Source of the DNA: CAZFAT01 sp964517075
Lineage (GTDB): Bacteria; Acidobacteriota; Vicinamibacteria; Vicinamibacterales; SCN-69-37
Assembly: GCA_964517075.1 (NCBI GenBank)
Contig: CAZFAT010000041.1
Coordinates: 1-13,767 of the forward strand
Reading direction: 5' to 3'
DNA: 13,767 bases
Part shown: positions 1 to 5,650 of the stretch, in pieces
Layout: each line of letters starts with the position of its first letter
Numbering within the stretch: the first letter of the stretch is position 1
Notes under the pieces: model-generated
Databases searched by the model: none
What the model was told of the DNA's origin: nothing
The model's input: the letters and a program-made list of their open reading frames with translations, nothing else
Translations under genes and position numbers: made by a program

Positions 1-614
1 CGGCCGTACTCGAACGGCAGGTGCTCGAGCAGCAGGACGCCGTGGGCGATGCTGCGAAGTTGCAGGTCCGCCTGGCCGGCCGAGTGGTCGTCCAGAACCA
101 GAATCGTGGCGCCTCGGCTGGCGAAGAATTCCTTCAAGCCCAGCACTTGTCGACGGTACCGAAGCGGGTCGCGGGAGAGCAGCCGGAGTTCCGAGAGCGA
201 ATCGAACACGACGAACTCCGGCTGTACCTGATCCGCGCGCTCGAGCACCGTCTTCGTCAGGTCGCCCAGCTCCACCTCTGCCGGGTGATAGAGGGTGTAC
301 TCTTCCGCCACGCGGTTGGGAACGGCCGCCAGCTCAAAGGTGTCGATCCCGTCGAGTGACCAGCCATGCGACGCGGCCACCGCCCCGAGCTCATCAAGCG
401 TTTCCGACAGGGTGACATAGAGCGTGCGCTCACCTCGGCGCTTCGCCGCCATCAGGAACTGCAGCGCGAGCGTGGTCTTGCCGGTGCCCGGCACGCCTTC
501 GAGCAGATGCATGCGGCGGGTCGGTAATCCACCGTTGAGGAGTTGATCGAGCCCTGTAATGCCGGTCGAGGCTTGACCTGACGCTGTCGAGGCTTGCCCT
601 GACGCTGTAGTCAT
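1..614 (-). CDS. KaiC/RAD55-like ATPase, single domain, 3' end cut by window edge
   Basis: Translating the minus strand from the ATG at 614 gives 204 uninterrupted codons that run off the left edge. The protein has the RecA-fold pattern of KaiC/RAD55-like ATPases: the 'TGITGLDQLLNGGLP' entry motif at residues 17-31, Walker A GVPGTGKTT at 40-48, a strand ending in 'SE' (70-71) where KaiC has its catalytic Glu pair, and Walker B 'VVFDS' at 135-139. Such proteins bind and hydrolyse ATP in the cytoplasm, often beside regulators or histidine kinases; the partner here is unknown. The start has no clear Shine-Dalgarno. It was chosen because the next in-frame stop upstream is at 792 with no ATG between. 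Residues 3-16 are a tandem TASGQAS pair. Family assignment is secure; function is not, and a second KaiC-like domain beyond the edge cannot be excluded. Confidence 0.88.
   Translation of the reverse strand, partial: MTTASGQASTASGQASTGITGLDQLLNGGLPTRRMHLLEGVPGTGKTTLALQFLMAAKRRGERTLYVTLSETLDELGAVAASHGWSLDGIDTFELAAVPNRVAEEYTLYHPAEVELGDLTKTVLERADQVQPEFVVFDSLSELRLLSRDPLRYRRQVLGLKEFFASRGATILVLDDHSAGQADLQLRSIAHGVLLLEHLPFEYG
565..606. repeat. Two tandem 21-bp units inside the KaiC-like gene start
   Basis: Units 565-585 and 586-606 differ at one base. They are in frame with the ATPase at 1-614 and encode TASGQAS twice, directly before the conserved ATPase fold. The duplication adds a flexible Ser/Ala/Gly-rich lead and leaves the frame intact. 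Confidence 0.85.
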
Positions 615-873
615 AAAGGGACCGGAACAGACGGGAGGATGCGGACCTCCGAACGTGCCGGCTGCAAGCTGAGTACCAGGCGGGACACCGCGACGCCTGG
701 CGCGACAGTCGCCACACGTGCCACAGACCTACCGATGGTAGCGCCGTGTGGAAAGAGTCTGCGTAACGCCATTCGCAGGGCCACGTGTCGGTCAGCCACT
801 GATTGCCGAGACGTTCGAGGATGGGGGCTGTCGCGGTTCGGAGCTGAGTTGTCGCAGCCGGGCGACTCGGAGC

Positions 874-1172
874 GGCGCGCTCGGGGTGACGTCGTCGCGG
901 CGCCGACTGGAGCGGCGCGATGGGCGAGGTTCGAACCCGCCCCGTAGGGAGCGAGGGGTTCGAGCGCCAGCGCACTCTGACTTTCTGGGGCGTGGCGCGA
1001 TAGCGACACCGCGAACCCCGAGCGGCCGCGCGCGGAACGGAGCGGGGCGTAGGGGCCCCGCGAGTGAAGCGCGCTTGGCGGGGTGCAGGGGGCCCCGCCA
1101 TTCAAGAACGGAGGGAGCGGGTTCGAGCGCCAGCGACTGGAGGCGCAGCGACGGCGTCACCCCGAGCGCGCC
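874..1172. repeat. 299-bp GC-rich element with 31-bp imperfect terminal inverted repeats
   Basis: The left end (874-904) and the reverse complement of the right end (1142-1172) match at 29 of 31 positions, sharing the core CGGGGTGACG followed by CGTCGC. Inside, a 17-bp direct repeat GGGTTCGAGCGCCAGCG occurs at 956-972 and 1119-1135, and CGACTGGAG occurs just inside both ends. No transposase or credible ORF is present. The arrangement suggests a non-autonomous mobile element or a dispersed intergenic repeat unit. I see no target-site duplication at the ends. The core recurs at 10500-10517, which supports a dispersed family. Confidence 0.6.
1056..1073. repeat. Dispersed repeat core, copy A (CCCCGCGAGTGA..GCGCG)
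   Basis: CCCCGCGAGTGAAGCGCG at this site matches 12982-12999 (CCCCCGCGAGTGAGCGCG) apart from one base. Both lie in non-coding, GC-rich sequence beside 'GCGTAGGGG', just upstream here and just downstream in the other copy. This copy sits inside the 874-1172 element. Confidence 0.55.
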
Positions 1173-1193
1173 ACATCGACCGCCGGAGGTCGC

Positions 1194-1484
1194 CTACGCA
1201 AGCAGCTCCTTCAGCTTCTTCTTCTTCAGCGCATCCGTCGGACTCGTCGTCGGCCGGTTCAGCCACTGGCGAAGCTGCGCGACGAGGAGCGTGTGCGTGA
1301 CGTTGGGCTCGACGATCTCGATGTCGAGCCGCGTGCCCGGCCCGACCGTGTCCACCCATTGATGCTTCGCCAGCGCGGCGAGCGCGAGCGCCGCGGCTTC
1401 GTAGACCGACTCGGCGGCGACCTCGACCGTGTGCCGGACCCCGTCCAGATCCGTGTACGCGACCTTGCAGACTTTCCCGGCCAT
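1194..1484 (-). CDS. Small protein of unknown function (96 aa)
   Basis: The frame runs from the ATG at 1484 to a TAG at 1194-1196. I recall similar ~90-aa proteins beginning 'KVAYTDLDGVRHTVEV' in Acidobacteriota, but know of no assigned function. Visible structure: an N-terminal beta-rich part (residues 5-25) ending in VEVAAESVYEAAALALAAL, which reads as a strand followed by an amphipathic helix; a second strand pair 'RLDIEIVEP...THTLLV'; and a basic Leu/Lys tail (KKKKLKELL). There is no signal peptide, membrane segment or Cys/His metal site. No clear Shine-Dalgarno precedes the ATG. It stands alone on its strand, and the repeat element begins about 20 bp past its stop. The balanced composition, unlike the surrounding spurious frames, argues that it is real. 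Confidence 0.72.
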   Translation of the reverse strand: MAGKVCKVAYTDLDGVRHTVEVAAESVYEAAALALAALAKHQWVDTVGPGTRLDIEIVEPNVTHTLLVAQLRQWLNRPTTSPTDALKKKKLKELLA

Positions 1485-1525
1485 TGGGCCGGTTACGCTA
1501 TCAGATTCGCCTGACTTTCGCCACA

Positions 1526-1543
1526 GCCGACCTGAAGGTCGGC
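1526..1543. repeat. 18-bp perfect palindrome
   Basis: GCCGACCTGAAGGTCGGC has 8-bp arms around a 2-nt centre. It lies between the divergently transcribed small gene (start 1484) and the oxidoreductase gene (start 1657), so it could be an operator or a dispersed palindromic repeat. No run of T follows on either strand, so a terminator is unlikely. Confidence 0.55.
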
Positions 1544-1554
1544 CGCTCCATCCC

Positions 1555-1624
1555 GACCTCTGACTTCTAACCTTTGACCTCTGACCTTTGACCTTTAACC
1601 TCTAACCTTTAACCTCTAACTTTC
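1555..1624. repeat. Ten-unit 7-bp tandem array, consensus RACCTYT
   Basis: Ten consecutive heptamers occur without a gap: gacctct, gacttct, aaccttt, gacctct, gaccttt, gaccttt, aacctct, aaccttt, aacctct, aactttc. The opposite strand is purine-rich (AGAGGTT/AAAGGTC). The array ends 20 bp before the Shine-Dalgarno of the gene at 1657, so it occupies where a promoter or leader would be expected. Copy-number change here could alter expression of that gene. Confidence 0.9.
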
Positions 1625-1656
1625 CCAGTGCTATCCTCCCCTCCGGAGGAATTCCC

Positions 1657-2859
1657 ATGATCACTCGGCGCACGTTCATGGCGGCCGCGTCGGGGCTCGC
1701 GATCGGGCCGAGGCTCGCGGCGCAATCGGCGCAGGGGGCGAACGACCGCATCCGCATCGGCGTCATCGGCACCGGCGGCCGCGCCCGCGGGCTGATGAAC
1801 AACCTCAGCCGCATCGACGGCGTGGAGCTGGCCGCGGTCTGCGACGTCTACGAGCCCAACCGGCTGCAGGGCGCGAAGATCGCCGGCCCCTCGGCCACGC
1901 AAGTGACCGAGTATCGCCGCCTGCTCGACGACAAGTCGCTCGACGCCGTCCTCATCGGCACGCCGGACCACTGGCACGCGCCCATCCTGATCGCCGCCGT
2001 CGCCGCGGGGAAGGACGTCTACTGCGAGAAGCCCATCTCGCACTCGATCGCCGAGGGCGCCGAGATGGTGAAGGCCGTCGAGGCGTCGAAGCAGGTCGTG
2101 CAGACCGGCACGCAGCAGCGGAGCTGGGAGCACTGGAAGCAGGCGAAGCAGATGATTGCCGAGGGGCTGCTCGGCCAGATCACGTTCGTCCAGACGTACT
2201 GGTTCCAGCACCCGCGCGTCGGCACGTACCCCGAGGTACAGATGAGCCAGCTCGACTGGAAGACCTGGCTGGGCCCGGCGCCGAATCGCGACTTCCGGCC
2301 CGAGCGCTTCTTCCAGTGGCGCCACTTCTGGGATTACGGCGGCGGCGGCATCACCGACCTCATGACGCACTGGATCGACGTCGTCCACTGGTACATGGAC
2401 GTCGACGCGCCGGCGACCGCGGTGGCGGTCGGCAGAAACGACGCCGTCTCCCTCTGGGAGACGCCCGACACGACAGCCGTGACCCTCGAGTTCGCGAAGC
2501 CGTTCCTCGCCTCGTACCTCGGCACCTTCGTCAGCCGGGTGGACGATGGCGGGCTGGAGTTCCGGGGGGACAAGGGGACGCTGAAGATCGACCGGCAGCG
2601 GCTGGCGTTCTACCGCGACGAGGCGCGCTACGTGCAGGGGACGCTCACGCCGGAACCCGAAACGCTCGTGCGATCGAGCGGCGACGGGACGGTCGCGCAC
2701 CTGCGCAACTGGGTCGACTGCATGCGCAGCCGCGCGACGCCGAGCGCGGACATCCGCATCGGCCACGCCGCGGCGCGCACGTCGCATATCGCCAATGCCG
2801 CGCTCCGCGCCAAACGCCAGGTGCGGTGGAACGCGAAGTCGGAGCGGGTCGAGAGCTAA
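1657..2859 (+). CDS. Gfo/Idh/MocA-family oxidoreductase with Tat signal
   Basis: A 400-aa NAD(P)-dependent oxidoreductase, exported folded by the Tat pathway and so probably periplasmic. The Tat motif TRRTFM is at residues 3-8, with a hydrophobic stretch to about residue 22 ending in LAAQ. The Rossmann nucleotide-binding motif GVIGTGG is at 35-41. The family's catalytic EKP is at 124-126, and the C-terminal domain carries GGGGITDLMTHWIDVVHW (about 228-245) with the conserved Asp and His. Family members act on sugars or other polyols; the substrate cannot be read from sequence. GGAGGA at 1645-1650, six bases from the ATG, fixes the start. The Crp/Fnr gene begins 16 bp past the stop, so it could be the first gene of that run. 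Length is normal for secreted members. Confidence 0.93.
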   Translation: MITRRTFMAAASGLAIGPRLAAQSAQGANDRIRIGVIGTGGRARGLMNNLSRIDGVELAAVCDVYEPNRLQGAKIAGPSATQVTEYRRLLDDKSLDAVLIGTPDHWHAPILIAAVAAGKDVYCEKPISHSIAEGAEMVKAVEASKQVVQTGTQQRSWEHWKQAKQMIAEGLLGQITFVQTYWFQHPRVGTYPEVQMSQLDWKTWLGPAPNRDFRPERFFQWRHFWDYGGGGITDLMTHWIDVVHWYMDVDAPATAVAVGRNDAVSLWETPDTTAVTLEFAKPFLASYLGTFVSRVDDGGLEFRGDKGTLKIDRQRLAFYRDEARYVQGTLTPEPETLVRSSGDGTVAHLRNWVDCMRSRATPSADIRIGHAAARTSHIANAALRAKRQVRWNAKSERVES

Positions 2860-2875
2860 GATAAGGCGTCACCCC

Positions 2876-3637
2876 ATGGCGCGCTCTACTCCCCGGCCGT
2901 CGCGCAAACGCGTTGCCGCTTCCGCGGGCCGCCGTCGCTCGGCGCCTCGACCCGCCGTGCGCAATCGGCCCGCCCGGCCGGCCATCGAACCGCCGTCCGA
3001 TGTGACGATCGAAGTCCAGGCGCTCTTCGACTCGGCAGGCGTCGCGACCACGGTCGTGGAGTACCGGCGCGCCGAGGTCATCTTCCACCAGGGCGATCCC
3101 TGCGAGCGCGTGTTCTACATCCGCCAGGGTGGCGTGAAGATCTCGGTGCTCTCGAAGCGGGGGCGCGAAGCGGTCGTCGCGATCCTGCGCCCCGGCGACT
3201 TCTTTGGCGAAGGGGGCCTGGCGGGGCAACCCGTCCGCATGGGGACCGCGACCGCGAGCACGGTGACCGCCATCCTCTCGGTGGACCAGCAGGTGATGGC
3301 GCGGCTCCTGCACGGTCAGCACGCCCTCGCGGATCGGTTCATCGCGCACTTGCTGTCGCGCACCATCCGGATCGAGGAGGAACTCGTCGATCAGCTGTTC
3401 AGCTCCGGCGAAAAGCGCCTGGCGCGCAAGCTGCTGCTGCTCGCGCGCTATGGCGAGCGCGATGACGGCGTCCCCACGCTGCCGCCGATCTCCCAGGAAA
3501 CCCTGGCCGCCATGGTCGGCACGACGCGATCGCGCGTGAACTACTTCATGCAGAAGTTCCAGCGCCTGGGGATGATCGACCATCGCGAGGGGCTCCGAAT
3601 CCACCGCTCGCTCTTGACGGTCGTGTTGCACGAGTGA
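2876..3637 (+). CDS. Crp/Fnr-family transcriptional regulator
   Basis: 253 aa from the ATG at 2876, preceded by a weak AAGG at 2863-2866. An earlier in-frame start at 2795 would overlap the upstream gene and was rejected. Residues 1-42 are a basic Arg/Pro/Ala tail absent from most family members. A cyclic-nucleotide-binding-type beta-roll follows at about 45-160 (VIFHQGD, VFYIRQGGVKISVLS, LRPGDFFGEGGLAGQ), then a dimerisation helix and a winged helix-turn-helix at 205-232 (ISQETLAAMVGTTRSRVNYF). The effector is unknown; no Fnr-type four-Cys cluster is present, so it is not a classic Fe-S Fnr. The stop overlaps the next gene's GTG by four bases (GTGA), so the two are translationally coupled. 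It likely controls, or is co-regulated with, the KaiC-like gene downstream. Confidence 0.92.
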   Translation: MARSTPRPSRKRVAASAGRRRSAPRPAVRNRPARPAIEPPSDVTIEVQALFDSAGVATTVVEYRRAEVIFHQGDPCERVFYIRQGGVKISVLSKRGREAVVAILRPGDFFGEGGLAGQPVRMGTATASTVTAILSVDQQVMARLLHGQHALADRFIAHLLSRTIRIEEELVDQLFSSGEKRLARKLLLLARYGERDDGVPTLPPISQETLAAMVGTTRSRVNYFMQKFQRLGMIDHREGLRIHRSLLTVVLHE

Positions 3638-4077
3638 CCAACGGCATGACGCTCCAACACGCCGAACGGCAGCGGCTCCCCCTGGCCGCCCTCGGACAGC
3701 GGGCCGGCCCGGCCGCGGACGCGGCCGCGGTCGCGGCCGCGGCGCAGCGTCTCTACGATGACCTCGTTCGCGTCGCGGTGCCCCTGATTGGCCAGGTGAG
3801 CGTCGATGCGCTGACGGGGCGCACCCTGTATCTGGCCCAACAGCAGTTTCCGTGGCTCGCGCAGACGCGAGAGCCGAGCCAATGGACCGGCGCGCTGGCC
3901 CAGATCCTCTTCGGCCTGGAACGCCAAGAGCCCGCGGTCGCCCGGGAAGCCGCCGCCGCGGTGTTCGCCATCCTCACGGGGCTGCTGGTCACGTTTCTCG
4001 GCGAGCCCCTGACCGCGGGTCTCCTGCGGAAGGCGTGGCCCGACGCCTTCACCGATGCCCCCCCCGAGGAGACATAA
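3634..4077 (+). CDS. Unknown alpha-helical protein between Crp and double KaiC
   Basis: 147 aa from the GTG at 3634, which overlaps the Crp stop as GTGA; the ATG at 3646 (143 aa) is the alternative. Neither has a clear Shine-Dalgarno, as expected for coupled translation. I do not recognise a family. The sequence reads as mostly helix, with an Ala-rich stretch at about residues 27-38. A C-terminal hydrophobic segment 'AAAAVFAILTGLLVTFLGEPLTAGLL' (about 107-133) is long enough to span a membrane but could be a buried helix pair. There is no signal peptide, Cys pair or catalytic motif. The KaiC-like gene starts 3 bp after its stop, so the product is a good candidate for a KaiC partner or adaptor, by context only. 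Confidence 0.75.
   Translation: MTNGMTLQHAERQRLPLAALGQRAGPAADAAAVAAAAQRLYDDLVRVAVPLIGQVSVDALTGRTLYLAQQQFPWLAQTREPSQWTGALAQILFGLERQEPAVAREAAAAVFAILTGLLVTFLGEPLTAGLLRKAWPDAFTDAPPEET
3711..3746. repeat. Three tandem 12-bp GC-rich units inside the unknown gene
   Basis: Units 3711-3722, 3723-3734 and 3735-3746 all begin GGCCGCGG. They encode an Ala-rich stretch (A-D-A-A-A-V-A-A-A-A). The repeat is in frame and probably just a low-complexity linker or helix. Confidence 0.7.
4066..4071 (+). promoter_or_regulatory. Ribosome binding site of the double KaiC gene
   Basis: GAGGAG lies nine bases before the ATG at 4081 and inside the last codons of the preceding gene. This fixes the KaiC-like start and shows the two genes share one message. 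Confidence 0.8.
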
Positions 4078-4080
4078 CGC

Positions 4081-5595
4081 ATGACGGACCCCGTTGCGAT
4101 TCGTCGCCTGCCGACCGGCGTGCCCGGGCTCGACGAGATTCTGGGGGGAGGGCTGCCGGAGTTCTCCTTCAACCTCATCGCCGGCGCCCCGGGCGCGGGC
4201 AAGACGACGCTCGCGCAGCAGATCATGTTCGCCCTCGCGAGCCCCGACCGGCCCGCGCTGTACTTCACCGTGGTGGGCGAGCCGCCGCTCAAGATGCTGC
4301 GCTATCAGCAGCAGTTCAGCTTCTTCGACATGGCCCGCGTGAACGACTCGATCCGCTATGTCAACCTGGGCCAGGAAGCGGTGGACGGCACGCTCGAGGC
4401 CCTCCTGGGCCGCATCACCCGGGAAGTCGAGGCGACGAGCCCCGGCGTGGTCATCGTCGATTCGTTCCGCTCGGTGACCCAGGCGGCCGCGCGGACCCAG
4501 GGCGGCGACCTGGACTTGCCGCACTTCGTGCAGCAGCTCGCCATCCGGCTCACCAGTTGGCAAGCCACGACGTTTCTGGTCGGCGAGTATCAGTCGCCGG
4601 ATGCTGAACAGAATCCGGTGTTCACCGTCGCGGACGGCCTCCTGTGGCTCGTGCAAAGCCTCGATCGGAATTCGATGGTGCGCAAGATCCAGGTCATGAA
4701 GATGCGCGGACAGGCGCCCATCCCCGGGCTGCACACCTTCCGCATCACGCGCGACGGCATTCAGGTCTTCCCCCGCGTCCTCGTCGGGCGGTCAGAGGAG
4801 ACGGCGCGGGCCGGCGCCCCCGCGACACCGCGAGCCCGGTTGTCGACCGGCGTCCCGGCCCTGGACGGCATGCTCGGCGGCGGCATTCCGGCCGGCTACT
4901 CGGTGCTGCTCGTGGGCCCGTCGGGCTCCGGCAAGAGCGTGCTCGCGGCGGACTTCATCAGAGAGGGGGCCCGGCATGATGAGCCGGGCATCTACGCGGT
5001 GTTCGAGAAGCGCCCCACCGCGTATGCCGAGGACGGTCCCGGAGGCGCGCAGTTCGAGCAGCTCGTCCGCCAGGGCAAGGTCGCCATCATCCAGACGCGG
5101 CCCCTGGATCTCTCCATCGATGAGATGCTGAGTGAGATTGTCGACGCCATTCGCCGCGTCAAGGCGCGACGGCTGGTCATCGATTCGCTGTCCGGCTTCG
5201 AGCTGGCCCTCGCGCCGACGTTCCGCGAGGACTTCCGGGAGTCGCTCTATCGCATGGTCAGCGTGCTCACCGGGATGGGCATCACGATGATCATGACGGC
5301 GGAGCTGGAAGACAGCTACACCGATCTGCGCTTCAGTCCGCACGGCACGGCCTTTCTGACCGACGCCATCGTCATGCAACGCTATGTCGAGCTGCACGGA
5401 CGCCTGCAGCGGGTCATGGCCGTCGTGAAAGTCCGGGCGAGCGCGCACAGCCCGGAGGTGCGGGCCTTCGACATCACGGACGAGGGGATCGTCATGGGCG
5501 AGGCGCTGCGGGACTACGAAGGCCTGCTGACCGGCAGCCCGGCGTCGATCGCGCCTCCGCGCCCCCGGCGCGGCTCCAGGCCGCGAGTGACCTGA
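4081..5595 (+). CDS. Two-domain KaiC-like ATPase
   Basis: 504 aa with two tandem RecA-like KaiC domains, the length and layout of KaiC. Domain 1: entry motif TGVPGLDEILGGGLP, Walker A GAPGAGKTT (35-43), Walker B VVIVDS (123-128). Domain 2: TGVPALDGMLGGGIP, Walker A GPSGSGKS (279-286), Walker B LVIDS (365-369). Both ATP sites look intact. By eye, the KaiC catalytic Glu pair reads G66-E67 in domain 1 and E309-K310 in domain 2. Around TDAIVMQRYVE (427-437) the residues aligned with the autophosphorylated Ser431/Thr432 of cyanobacterial KaiC are Ala424/Phe425. No KaiA or KaiB gene is seen. It is therefore probably a KaiC-like signalling ATPase, not a clock core. Two genes lie tightly upstream (Crp/Fnr and unknown). 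Confidence 0.92.
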   Translation: MTDPVAIRRLPTGVPGLDEILGGGLPEFSFNLIAGAPGAGKTTLAQQIMFALASPDRPALYFTVVGEPPLKMLRYQQQFSFFDMARVNDSIRYVNLGQEAVDGTLEALLGRITREVEATSPGVVIVDSFRSVTQAAARTQGGDLDLPHFVQQLAIRLTSWQATTFLVGEYQSPDAEQNPVFTVADGLLWLVQSLDRNSMVRKIQVMKMRGQAPIPGLHTFRITRDGIQVFPRVLVGRSEETARAGAPATPRARLSTGVPALDGMLGGGIPAGYSVLLVGPSGSGKSVLAADFIREGARHDEPGIYAVFEKRPTAYAEDGPGGAQFEQLVRQGKVAIIQTRPLDLSIDEMLSEIVDAIRRVKARRLVIDSLSGFELALAPTFREDFRESLYRMVSVLTGMGITMIMTAELEDSYTDLRFSPHGTAFLTDAIVMQRYVELHGRLQRVMAVVKVRASAHSPEVRAFDITDEGIVMGEALRDYEGLLTGSPASIAPPRPRRGSRPRVT

Positions 5596-5600
5596 CGCTC

Positions 5601-5612
5601 GTGGCGCGCCAC
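5601..5612. repeat. 12-bp palindrome between convergent genes
   Basis: GTGGCGCGCCAC lies in the 55-bp gap between the KaiC-like gene (+) and the repeat-protein gene (-). It could form a short hairpin on either transcript, but there is no T tract, so I do not call a terminator. Confidence 0.35.
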
Positions 5613-5650
5613 TTCCCATGGGGCGCGGCAACTTCGGGCCGTCGGGATCA

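Larger units (their letters stand above)
615..1193. other. Long non-coding stretch; left half featureless, right half repeat element
   Basis: Open frames here are long only because GC-rich sequence has few stops. They overlap on both strands, are Arg/Pro/Ala/Ser-rich, and show no domain or plausible start. From 615 to about 873 I see nothing identifiable beyond a GGAGG-(7 nt)-CCTCC hairpin at 634-650, which resembles a T-arm without the rest of a tRNA. From 874 to 1172 lies the inverted-repeat-bounded element described separately. Confidence 0.6.

Noticed and set aside
565..606. CRISPR or regulatory direct repeats
   Set aside because: Only two units with no spacer; they are in frame inside a coding region.
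634..650. GGAGG-7 nt-CCTCC hairpin resembling a tRNA T-arm
   Set aside because: No acceptor, D-arm or anticodon arm can be fitted on either strand, and the loop departs from TTCRANY.
925..945. GGTTCGAACC, a tRNA T-loop-like palindrome
   Set aside because: The surrounding bases form no cloverleaf; it lies inside the repeat element.
430..1362. Several long overlapping frames on both strands, up to 223 codons
   Set aside because: They overlap each other, are low-complexity Arg/Pro/Ser-rich, have no start signals, and are explained by few stops in GC-rich repeats.
2795..2875. Upstream in-frame start for the Crp/Fnr gene
   Set aside because: It would overlap the end of the oxidoreductase gene in another frame; the ATG at 2876 lies in the gap and has a weak ribosome binding site.
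4081..5595. A complete KaiABC circadian clock
   Set aside because: No kaiA or kaiB is present and the phosphorylation residues appear replaced.
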